DNA of 10,732 nt, taken from the NCBI GenBank assembly GCA_902797455.1, contig CADBTE010000435.1, positions 1 to 10,732 on the forward strand, in the 5' to 3' direction. This document shows positions 1 through 5,985 of the stretch, piece by piece. The notes under the pieces were generated by a model, which ran no database searches, had not been told where the DNA came from, and saw nothing but the letters and a program-made list of their open reading frames with translations. Position numbers and translations under genes: made by a program. The DNA comes from an uncultured Planctomycetota bacterium (GTDB lineage: Bacteria > Planctomycetota > Planctomycetia > Pirellulales > Thermoguttaceae). The first letter of the stretch is position 1. Each line of letters begins with the position of its first letter.

Positions 1-120
1 CGTCGCTTCATCGTCACTGTTGTAGAGTGCCTGCCAGTCCTGCGCCGCGGCAAAACGGGCACACAGCGCCGCGGACAAAACCGCGAAAGCGCAAAGGGTT
101 CGAAGGAATGTGTTTTTCAT
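1..120 (-). CDS. Secreted protein, N-terminal fragment (runs off left edge)
   Basis: The reading frame opens with ATG at 120 and is still open after 40 codons at base 1, so only the N-terminus is present. The first ~27 residues form a classical Sec signal peptide: a basic start (MKNTFLR), a hydrophobic core rich in A, L, F and V, and an AAAQ-type cleavage site near residue 26. The mature part begins DWQALYNSDDEAT. An AGGAA ribosome-binding site sits about 5 bp before the ATG. The gene follows the Gfo/Idh/MocA oxidoreductase stop by 75 bp on the same strand and is probably in its transcript. Proteins of the DUF1080 type often accompany such oxidoreductases in planctomycetes and begin with a similarly placed aromatic/LF-N segment, but 13 mature residues are too few to assign a family. 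Confidence 0.7.
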   Translation of the reverse strand, partial: MKNTFLRTLCAFAVLSAALCARFAAAQDWQALYNSDDEAT

Positions 121-195
121 GGGATTCCTGTATATCTTTTGTCTGTGCTTTTGAGTTTGTTGGATGAACGGGTTACCGGAAGGAAGCCGAACCGG

Positions 196-1479
196 CTACA
201 GCGTGTACGGGGCACGCATCGCGCGGGTCCGCATACGGTTGGCCTCCGGATCGTTGAGGAACTCGTTCTTTGCCGGATCATAATCGACGGGACGACGCAG
301 CTGCCAGGCGATATAGGCGCAGTGACTGGCGATATGCGACTGGGCGGCGACGTTGGCGTTGGCCGACGGGTTGCGGCGGGTCTTGACACATTCGACGAAC
401 TCGGCGATGTGGTTGATCGGGTCGGTTCCGAGGATGCCGAAGAACTTCAGCTCCCCGCGCAGGGCGTCGTTCGAGACCGCCATACGACCCGAGTCACCGG
501 TTTCGATCCAGCCCTCTTCACCAACGTAACGGGCCGAACAGGTCCCCAGACCGACCCAGCCGGAGCTGCGCATCACCAGCTTCACGCCGTCGGCGTACCA
601 GGCGTGGACCTGGTCGTTGATCGAACCGTCTTCATTGAATTGCGGCTCGAAGCGAACCGGCGTGGTATCGTCTTTTTGAGCGGCCCACTGGCACAGGTCG
701 ACGGTGTGGGAACCCCATTCCAAGATTCCGCCGCCGTGGAAATCGTAGTGACCGCGCCAACTGCCGTCGACGTACGCGTGGTTATACGGACGCCAGGGGC
801 ACGGACCGAGCCAGCGATCCCAGTCACATTCCTCGATTCCCGGTTCGGGCTCGGCGGGGAGCCACGCCTGGTCGGTGGCCGGCCAGAGGGTATTGGCGTG
901 GACTTCCAGGAGCTTCCCGAGCTTCCCGGACTGAACAATCTTGGCGGCCAGCTGGAAGTTTCCGATATTGCGGCGCTGGGTACCCGCCTGGTAAACCACA
1001 CCGTAGCGGTTGACGGCGTCGGCCAGGGCGATCGATTCGGCGATCGTCAGAGAAAGCGGCTTTTCACAGTAGATATCTTTCCCGTAGCGAGCGGCGGTGA
1101 TCGACGCCATGGTGTGCCAGCGGTCGCCGGTGGCGATCAAGACGGCATCGATGTCGTCCCGGACCAGAAGATCCTCCATATCACGGTAGGCGTCACACGG
1201 TTTGTCGTTGTAGCGCTTTTCGGTCTCCGCCTGCCAGCGATCACGCTGATCTTTGCGAATATCGCAGATGGCGCGCAGACGAATGTCGGGGCGGTCGAGG
1301 AAGATTCTCATATCCTCGCCACCGCGGGAGCGGCAGCCGATTCCGCCGAGGTTCACGGTGTTGCTGGGGGAAACGTTTCCGTCGAGGCCAAGAACCCGGG
1401 CGGAGATCAGGCAGGGGGACGCCACCGCAGCGGCACCGAGCAGACCTGCCTTCATAAAGCCACGTCGCGTTAACTTCAT
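196..1479 (-). CDS. Tat-exported Gfo/Idh/MocA family oxidoreductase
   Basis: This encodes a 427-residue NAD(P)-dependent sugar or inositol dehydrogenase-like protein. Residues 1-31 form a twin-arginine signal (TRRGFMK followed by a hydrophobic stretch), so the protein is probably exported already folded with its cofactor. A Rossmann fold starts near residue 43, with a GIGCRSRG nucleotide-binding loop at 46-53. The family EKP motif, whose lysine is catalytic, is at 139-141 (CEKPLS). QAGTQRR lies at 164-170. A GGGILEWGSHTVD segment at 249-261 supplies the conserved histidine and aspartate of the substrate side. The C-terminus (NRMRTRAMRAPY) is typical of planctomycete and verrucomicrobial members. 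Length is normal. A longer frame starts with GTG at 1491, but that GTG overlaps the AGGAG ribosome-binding site at 1491-1495; ATG at 1479 is well spaced from it and puts the twin arginine near the N-terminus. The substrate cannot be told from sequence. Confidence 0.93.
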   Translation of the reverse strand: MKLTRRGFMKAGLLGAAAVASPCLISARVLGLDGNVSPSNTVNLGGIGCRSRGGEDMRIFLDRPDIRLRAICDIRKDQRDRWQAETEKRYNDKPCDAYRDMEDLLVRDDIDAVLIATGDRWHTMASITAARYGKDIYCEKPLSLTIAESIALADAVNRYGVVYQAGTQRRNIGNFQLAAKIVQSGKLGKLLEVHANTLWPATDQAWLPAEPEPGIEECDWDRWLGPCPWRPYNHAYVDGSWRGHYDFHGGGILEWGSHTVDLCQWAAQKDDTTPVRFEPQFNEDGSINDQVHAWYADGVKLVMRSSGWVGLGTCSARYVGEEGWIETGDSGRMAVSNDALRGELKFFGILGTDPINHIAEFVECVKTRRNPSANANVAAQSHIASHCAYIAWQLRRPVDYDPAKNEFLNDPEANRMRTRAMRAPYTL

Positions 1480-1547
1480 CGTTAAAATCACTCCTGTTGT
1501 TTCGAAATGTGGAGGGGGGAAGTTGCTTCATAAACTGTAGGAATTAG

Positions 1548-1577
1548 ATTATAACTGCGCCGGGGGGGAATTTTCAA
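1548..1577 (-). promoter_or_regulatory. Sigma-70 type promoter for the oxidoreductase gene
   Basis: On the minus strand, TTGAAA (1577-1572) and a perfect TATAAT (1553-1548) are separated by 18 bp. Transcription would start near 1541 and give a leader of about 60 nt before the ATG at 1479. Position, spacing and near-consensus hexamers support the call; no experimental evidence is available. Confidence 0.7.
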
Positions 1578-1592
1578 TAGTGTATTGGGCGC

Positions 1593-1610
1593 GGGAGAAA
1601 AAAATCTCCC
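1593..1610. other. Short inverted repeat in the divergent intergenic region
   Basis: GGGAGA and TCTCCC flank a six-base A loop, giving a perfect 6-bp stem. It lies upstream of the minus-strand promoter and about 75 bp before cmk. It could be an operator-like palindrome or a hairpin in a cmk leader. No T-run follows it on the plus strand, so it is not a good terminator there. No convincing plus-strand promoter for cmk was found between 1580 and 1685. Confidence 0.35.
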
Positions 1611-1685
1611 CAACCCCACCGCCGCCGCAGCGGGAAGATAAACGAAAATACAGCGATTCAAGACAATAAAACCCGAGGGATTTTT

Positions 1686-2345
1686 ATGAACCACACACGT
1701 GTGATCACCATCGACGGACCGGCCGGAAGTGGGAAGAGTACTGTGGCACGGCTGCTGGCGAAACGGCTGGGGATCGATTTTCTCGATACCGGGGCGATGT
1801 ACCGCGCCGCCGCGCTGCTGGGGCTGCGCCGCAAAGCCGACTGGAACGATCCCAAAATGTTGGTCCGACTGGTGCAGGGGCACGAGATCGTCAATCAATT
1901 CGGGAAGACCACCCTTGACGGCGAAGATGTCTCTGAGGCGATCCGAACCAGTGAGGTGACCGGGCTGACGCATTTCGCCGCCGATAATCCGGAGATTCGA
2001 GAGGTGATGGTAACGCTCCAGCGCCAATGCGCCGTCGGCCGTTCTTTGGTGACCGAGGGGCGCGATCAGGGGAGCGTTGTCTTCCCCGACGCCTATCGAA
2101 AGTTTTATCTTTCCGCCTCTGCCGAAGAACGGGCCCGCCGCCGAGCCGAAGAGCTTCGCGCGCGCGGAGAAAACCCCGACGTTGAGGAGCTTCGGCAGCA
2201 GATTCTTCTTCGCGATCAGCGCGACTCTCAGCGGGAGGTCGGCCCCCTGCGTGTTCCCGACGGCGCGATAGTGATCGACAGTACCGCGATGAGCGTGGAC
2301 GAAGTGGTTGAGAAAATGTATCAGCTGACGCAATCACGGCGGTAA
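1686..2345 (+). CDS. cmk: Cytidylate kinase (CMP/dCMP kinase)
   Basis: Cytidylate kinase transfers a phosphate from ATP to CMP or dCMP in the cytoplasm, feeding pyrimidine nucleotide and DNA precursor pools. The 219-residue protein is near the usual bacterial length (about 220-230). It has the P-loop GPAGSGKST at 11-19 and the CMP-site DTGAMYR at 34-40. EGRDQGSVVFPDA at 124-136 is the family signature, with Q where many have I. The arginine-rich lid is at about 148-160. RDQRDSQR with a following PL (176-188) matches the conserved RDxxDSxR...PL element. A GAGGGA ribosome-binding site ends 5 bp before the ATG. The gene converges on the RNase HII-like gene with 4 bp between stop codons, so there is no room for a separate terminator. 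In many bacteria cmk is next to rpsA or aroA; neither is present here. Confidence 0.95.
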   Translation: MNHTRVITIDGPAGSGKSTVARLLAKRLGIDFLDTGAMYRAAALLGLRRKADWNDPKMLVRLVQGHEIVNQFGKTTLDGEDVSEAIRTSEVTGLTHFAADNPEIREVMVTLQRQCAVGRSLVTEGRDQGSVVFPDAYRKFYLSASAEERARRRAEELRARGENPDVEELRQQILLRDQRDSQREVGPLRVPDGAIVIDSTAMSVDEVVEKMYQLTQSRR

Positions 2346-2349
2346 GGCG

Positions 2350-3288
2350 TTATTTATCGCGCCATAACCGATCCATCGTCACGCCGAAGCGGTCCGGATC
2401 GATTTCGGCGGCGAATCGCTTAGCGTCCTCGGGATAACCTGCCGTCGGGGCCAGGTTGGGGTAACGTTTGATCCAGTAGCGGTTAAACAGATCCATCGAG
2501 CGCTCTCGAAGGTACTTGCTGATGATCGACGCCAGCGCCGTGGGGCGGTTCGATTCCCCCTTGACCTGGAACTGAATCTGAAGGCGCCCGGTTTGATAGC
2601 GGCTCAGGGAAGATCCTTCCTCGAGGGCGGCGAACCATTCATCCATAAAAAAGCGCTGGAGGAGGGAGAGGTAACGATTCCGCCCTCCGAGCTTATCGCA
2701 CAGGACGAAGACTGGTGCCCGGTGCTCTTCTTCCAGAGCCCGGCGTGCCAACAGCGACGCAAGCCCTAGGGTGGCTTCGCCGAGAATATCGCTTTTTAGA
2801 TAGCCGGACTTAAGAAGCAGGTTAAATCTTTCCGGGTGAATCCGGCGGCTTTGAGCCGCCAGAAGCGAAACCCCCCGCTGTGAGAGCTTTCGCGCGGCAG
2901 CGCTGGAATCGACAGGTTCGGGAAGGGATGCCTCCCCTTCCTGCCCCTCTTCCCATGGGGGAAGGGGATCGTCCGAAGGGGCCAGGGTGGCCAAAAGATC
3001 ACGAAAGGAAGCGGCTTCGATCCCCAGCAGCCCCATCGCGATGAGGAACGACCGTTCCAGCGGCGCCGGATGACCGCTGTGATAGAGCTTCTTGGAATCG
3101 AAGACAGGAAACACGCCGGCGCGGCAGCAGACCGGTTCCAGAACGTTATTGAACCCCTCTAAAACGGACGCTGTGGAAGAGGGGATCATGTCGATTTCCC
3201 ACTTCCACAGCGTTCCCGAGACGACCAGCGGGCCTAAGTTGGGACCATAACCGGCCTCGTCGGTTCCGACAAAATAGACCACACTCAC
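2350..3288 (-). CDS. Divergent RNase HII-like protein
   Basis: The 312-residue protein resembles RNase HII, which cuts RNA in RNA/DNA hybrids and removes misincorporated ribonucleotides. GTDEAGYGPNLGP (8-20) matches the family opening that carries the first two acidic catalytic residues (D10, E11). DSKKL is at 64-68. D198 in LCDKLGG is a plausible third acidic ligand. ASIISKYLRE at 253-262 matches the ASIxAKxxRD element, with E262 in place of the usual fourth aspartate. GYPEDAKRF at 284-292 corresponds to the GY segment. It differs from true RNase HII in two ways: the GRG motif that senses the 2'-OH of the ribonucleotide reads GYG, and the protein is about 100 residues longer, including a P/E/S-rich loop at about 104-135. 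The start is GTG at 3288 with AGAGG 8 bp upstream. It follows the sigma factor gene by 32 bp, so the two are probably co-transcribed. Fold assignment is fairly secure; activity is uncertain. Confidence 0.75.
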   Translation of the reverse strand: MSVVYFVGTDEAGYGPNLGPLVVSGTLWKWEIDMIPSSTASVLEGFNNVLEPVCCRAGVFPVFDSKKLYHSGHPAPLERSFLIAMGLLGIEAASFRDLLATLAPSDDPLPPWEEGQEGEASLPEPVDSSAAARKLSQRGVSLLAAQSRRIHPERFNLLLKSGYLKSDILGEATLGLASLLARRALEEEHRAPVFVLCDKLGGRNRYLSLLQRFFMDEWFAALEEGSSLSRYQTGRLQIQFQVKGESNRPTALASIISKYLRERSMDLFNRYWIKRYPNLAPTAGYPEDAKRFAAEIDPDRFGVTMDRLWRDK

Positions 3289-3320
3289 CGACGGCGCCTC
3301 TTTTTAGGTGTTACAGGGAG

Positions 3321-4835
3321 TTAAAATATCTGAATAGACGGACTCGAGGCCGAGGACAGCGCCTGGAAGAAACTGCTCAGCTGGCTGGAACGAACCGGGT
3401 GCTGAAGCTTTCTCACGGCGTTGGCCTCAATCTGCCGAACACGCTCGCGGGTCACCTTAAAGATACGGCCGACTTCCTCAAGGGTATAGGAGGAGCCGTC
3501 CTCCTTATTCTCCAGTCCGAACCGGAGGCGAATAATCTTCTGTTCCCGCGGCGTGAGGGCCGAGATGACCGACTCGATCTTTTGCCGCAGCTCCATCCGG
3601 CTGATTTCGCGCTTTGGGTCGACTTGTCGATGATCCGCCAGGAGATCATTGTAACCGGTTTCATCCTCCTCCCGAATCGGGTTGTCGAGGGAAAGCGGCT
3701 GTCGGATCGTTTGGAACAGACGTGAAATCTCGCCGGCGGGGATCCCCGATTCCTCAGAGATCTCGACCAGGGTCGCCGCTCGTCCGTTTCGCAGCGACAG
3801 TTCTCGGGAAATCGTTCGAATCGTGTTGATCATCTCCAGCGTTTGAACAGGCACACGTACAATTCCCCCCTGATTGGCGATGGCGTGGATGATCGCCTGT
3901 CTGATCCACCACGTGGCGTAGGTCGAGAATTTGCATCTGCGTCTCGGTTCGAACTTGTCGACCGCCCGCATCAATCCGGTATTCCCCTCTTGAATCAGAT
4001 CTTGGAAACTGAGGCCGCGGTTCTTGTATTGTTTGGCAATCGCGACCACCAACCGAAGATTCCTGGAGGAGAAATCCTGCTTTGCGCGGACAAACCGAGC
4101 GTATCGTTCCCTGACCCGGGCGAGCTTTTTACTGAGTGTGCCGGGAGTCTCGCCGGCATGAAGAACCATTACCCCAAGGCAATGGCGCAGGGTTTCGATC
4201 TCCGCGGCGAGTTTTGAGCGATCCTCCTGCGAAAGTGTGCCGCCTCTTAAACGCTGTCGAAGAGCGTCTAACTGCTGAAGCAGCCGGGACATTTCCTCGG
4301 CGGTTTTTTCCAACCCGGGGAGAAAACAGCGAATACACTGGGTCCGTACCGCCAGCTCGTTGATAAGCCGCGCGGCGCGCATCCGGCGAAGGCGCAGCTG
4401 ACGAACGGTCTGGTGCTTAATTGTTTTCGGTGTCGAAGGGCACATCAAGACACGCACATCCCCGCGATTCCGTTTCAGGATCGAGGTCAAGGTGGCGATA
4501 TTGGGGGGGAGAAGGATATTGAACCGTTTCTTCAGCTCCGCGTTGGTCACCGACACGTTGAGCGTACGGTCCAGTCGGACATCTTTGCTGACGATGCTGC
4601 TGAGTGTTTTGAGGACCTTGCGCAGGATCGGATCGAGCGAGAACATCGCCTTGTGAAATCTTTGGCGCGTCATAATGATCCGCTGGGCTGCGAGGTACTC
4701 CTCCCGGTCGGACATCATGGGAATATCTCCCATTTGAAGGAGATACTGCCGAACCGGATCATCGGAGACTTGATCTCTTCGCGATCCGGCCTCATTTCGA
4801 TCTCGAATTTCCTCATAATCCTCGTAGTAAGTCAT
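3321..4835 (-). CDS. RNA polymerase sigma-70 family factor, RpoD-like
   Basis: This 504-residue sigma factor directs core RNA polymerase to promoters. Region 1.2 is at about 25-54 (DDPVRQYLLQMGDIPMMS). A non-conserved, partly basic segment fills about 55-250. Region 2 is at 257-330, with NLRLVVAIAKQY, the core-binding DLIQEGNTGLMRAVDKFE and the melting segment KFSTYATWW. Region 3 is at about 331-415. Region 4 ends in YTLEEVGRIFKVTRERVRQIE (450-470), the -35 recognition helix, with its contact residues intact. Region 1.1 is absent: only about 24 residues precede region 1.2. In the -10 reading helix, the position equivalent to E. coli Thr440 is Ile316, and Tyr425 is Cys301. It is therefore RpoD-like, but may be an alternative (group 2 type) factor rather than the sole housekeeping one. 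GAGGG lies 6 bp before the ATG. No convincing promoter was found upstream. Confidence 0.93.
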   Translation of the reverse strand: MTYYEDYEEIRDRNEAGSRRDQVSDDPVRQYLLQMGDIPMMSDREEYLAAQRIIMTRQRFHKAMFSLDPILRKVLKTLSSIVSKDVRLDRTLNVSVTNAELKKRFNILLPPNIATLTSILKRNRGDVRVLMCPSTPKTIKHQTVRQLRLRRMRAARLINELAVRTQCIRCFLPGLEKTAEEMSRLLQQLDALRQRLRGGTLSQEDRSKLAAEIETLRHCLGVMVLHAGETPGTLSKKLARVRERYARFVRAKQDFSSRNLRLVVAIAKQYKNRGLSFQDLIQEGNTGLMRAVDKFEPRRRCKFSTYATWWIRQAIIHAIANQGGIVRVPVQTLEMINTIRTISRELSLRNGRAATLVEISEESGIPAGEISRLFQTIRQPLSLDNPIREEDETGYNDLLADHRQVDPKREISRMELRQKIESVISALTPREQKIIRLRFGLENKEDGSSYTLEEVGRIFKVTRERVRQIEANAVRKLQHPVRSSQLSSFFQALSSASSPSIQIF

Positions 4836-5078
4836 AGCAAACCCTCACTGGTTCGTACCGGCCAATGGGTTACCGCCGCCTCGTTTCAAAATCCCGGGTG
4901 ATTCCTGCTCATAGACGGCGGAAACCCGCCTATATCTTAACTTGCCGCCCGCGGCAGAGAAATCTGTTTTCTTGATGTTAAGTAGGGAAAATTTAAATAT
5001 TTCCGGAATGCGCCTGTCATAATCAATATAATCGCTGCGGCCCGAACTTTCGTATCGGGGGGCAGGGCGGAAAAAAGC
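4836..5078. other. Divergent intergenic region without a gene
   Basis: The 332 bp between the sigma factor and the YhcH-family gene hold no supported coding region. On the sigma side there are two small GC-rich stems: GGCGG/CCGCC at 4917-4930 and TGCCG/CGGCA at 4943-4956. Both would lie in a sigma leader transcript if the promoter is further out. An AT-rich, roughly palindromic tract (GGAAA ... TTTCC) is at about 4985-5004. An isolated TATAAT occurs at 5027-5032 on the plus strand without a matching -35. The plus-strand promoter at 5079-5107 is listed separately. A clear minus-strand sigma-70 promoter is lacking, so the sigma gene may use a different class of promoter. Confidence 0.5.
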
Positions 5079-5107
5079 TTTACTCCCAGCGGCCGGTCCC
5101 GTATAAT
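5079..5107 (+). promoter_or_regulatory. Sigma-70 type promoter for the YhcH-family gene
   Basis: TTTACT (5079-5084, four of six consensus bases) and a perfect TATAAT (5102-5107) are separated by exactly 17 bp. Transcription would begin near 5114. That would leave only about 9 nt before the ATG at 5123, which argues for the start at 5168 instead. Confidence 0.72.
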
Positions 5108-5167
5108 GGAGCGAAAAGCCGAATGGCCGTCAATGAACTAACCACCCCCGTATGCGAGACCGACACG

Positions 5168-5776
5168 ATGAACCGTGCGCTGCTGACCGTTTTGCTGCTG
5201 GCTGTTTTCCCCATCCTGGGGAGGAGTGCCTCCGCTGATCAAAACAATCCGACCGGAAAGGAAGAATCGATGACGCTCCCTGTTGTCCATAACCTCGCCC
5301 AGCTCGATGTCAATGGTCCCGTCCTGGCTTCCTATCCCGAGACCGTTCGCCGGGGGATCGAGTGGCTCCAGTCGACCGATTTGGCGGCGCTCCCCCTGGG
5401 CCGCCAAGAGATAGACGGTGATAAAGTCTATGCCAACGTTCAGGAGTACCAGACCAAAGAGACCTTTGGAATCGAAGCCCATCGCCGCTATGTCGACATC
5501 CAGATGCTGGTCTTTGGAAAGGAGATCCTAGGCGTGATTCCCGTTTCCGATGATCTGCCGGTGACCACCCCATACAGCGACAAGGATGACTATCTCCTTT
5601 TTGATCCCGCCGCGATGCCTTTCCTCAAACAAAGCGCGGAGCATCCCGGCCGCCTGGTTCTCGGGCCCGGCCAATGCGTGATCTTTACCCCCAGCGACGC
5701 TCACGCTCCGGGGCTGGCTGTCGACCAACCTGAAAAGGTCCGCAAAATTGTGGTCAAGTGCCTCTGCGCTGAATAA
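5168..5776 (+). CDS. YhcH/YjgK/YiaL (EbgC) family protein with an N-terminal signal peptide
   Basis: The 202-residue product has a C-terminal core of about 168 residues matching the YhcH/YiaL/EbgC cupin-like family (usually about 150 residues and cytosolic). Members are linked to sialic acid or other sugar metabolism and may act as sugar anomerases or isomerases. Visible hallmarks are EAHRRYVDIQMLVFG, then YLLFDP, LVLGPGQCVIFTPSDAHAPGL and the terminal KIVVKCL. Its histidines and acidic residues are those expected for metal binding. Before the core is a Sec-type signal peptide: MNRALLTVLLLAVFPILG, cleaved near SASA-DQ. ATG at 5168 is chosen because it begins this signal. ATG at 5123 would start only about 9 nt into the predicted transcript without a ribosome-binding site. 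An in-frame ATG at 5270 has a good site (AAAGGAAG, 5257-5264) and would give a signal-less form. The neighbouring cupin and glycosidase support a sugar role. Confidence 0.82.
   Translation: MNRALLTVLLLAVFPILGRSASADQNNPTGKEESMTLPVVHNLAQLDVNGPVLASYPETVRRGIEWLQSTDLAALPLGRQEIDGDKVYANVQEYQTKETFGIEAHRRYVDIQMLVFGKEILGVIPVSDDLPVTTPYSDKDDYLLFDPAAMPFLKQSAEHPGRLVLGPGQCVIFTPSDAHAPGLAVDQPEKVRKIVVKCLCAE
5257..5272 (+). promoter_or_regulatory. Internal ribosome-binding site and in-frame ATG
   Basis: AAAGGAAG at 5257-5264 is followed 5 bp later by an in-frame ATG (5270-5272), exactly where the YhcH/EbgC family core begins. It is a better Shine-Dalgarno match than the weak sequence before the ATG at 5168. 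It may produce a cytosolic form of 168 residues, or may be the only true start. Confidence 0.5.
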
Positions 5777-5834
5777 GACTTCGCGGGAGAGAACCCTATA
5801 GAGATTTTTCAGGTCTCTTGCGGGCTCGTTTCTC

Positions 5835-5863
5835 TTGACTTTCCATTTTTCAGCGAAGATAAT
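5835..5863 (+). promoter_or_regulatory. Sigma-70 type promoter for the cupin gene
   Basis: TTGACT (5835-5840, five of six) and GATAAT (5858-5863, five of six, with G at the -12 position) are separated by 17 bp. The predicted start near 5870 gives a leader of about 115 nt before the ATG at 5986. Confidence 0.72.
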
Positions 5864-5890
5864 GATTGCTCGGGGGCTTCTTTTAACTCC

Positions 5891-5914
5891 TTTCTCCTAA
5901 AAAAACGGGAGAAA
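5891..5914 (+). promoter_or_regulatory. Hairpin in the cupin gene leader
   Basis: TTTCTCC (5891-5897) pairs perfectly with GGAGAAA (5908-5914) around a 10-nt A-rich loop. It lies within the predicted 5' leader, about 20 nt after the inferred transcription start and about 70 nt before the start codon. No T-run follows, so it is not an obvious terminator; a stability or regulatory role is possible. No known riboswitch consensus was recognised. Confidence 0.4.
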
Positions 5915-5985
5915 ACGGTTGTTGTCCCCTTTGGTTACATACGACTGAAAGAACAGTCCAAGACAAAAACATGAAGGAGTATCTT

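Noticed and set aside
139..1473. Long plus-strand open frame of 444 codons opposite the oxidoreductase
   Set aside because: It mirrors the minus-strand Gfo/Idh/MocA gene, which has clear family motifs, a promoter and a ribosome-binding site. The plus-strand translation has no recognisable domain; such frames are common opposite GC-rich genes.
1488..2333. Minus-strand open frame of 281 codons over cmk
   Set aside because: cmk is unmistakable on the plus strand. The antisense frame also runs into the oxidoreductase promoter region.
5027..5032. Second TATAAT upstream of the YhcH-family gene
   Set aside because: No -35-like hexamer lies 16-18 bp upstream, whereas the promoter at 5079-5107 has correct spacing.
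5123..5167. Earlier ATG for the YhcH-family gene
   Set aside because: It lacks a ribosome-binding site, would lie about 9 nt from the predicted transcription start, and would push the signal peptide inward by 15 residues.
5800..5818. AGAGA/TCTCT repeat after the YhcH-family stop, considered as a terminator
   Set aside because: The stem is only 5 bp, the T-run is in the loop and not after the stem, so it is too weak to call.
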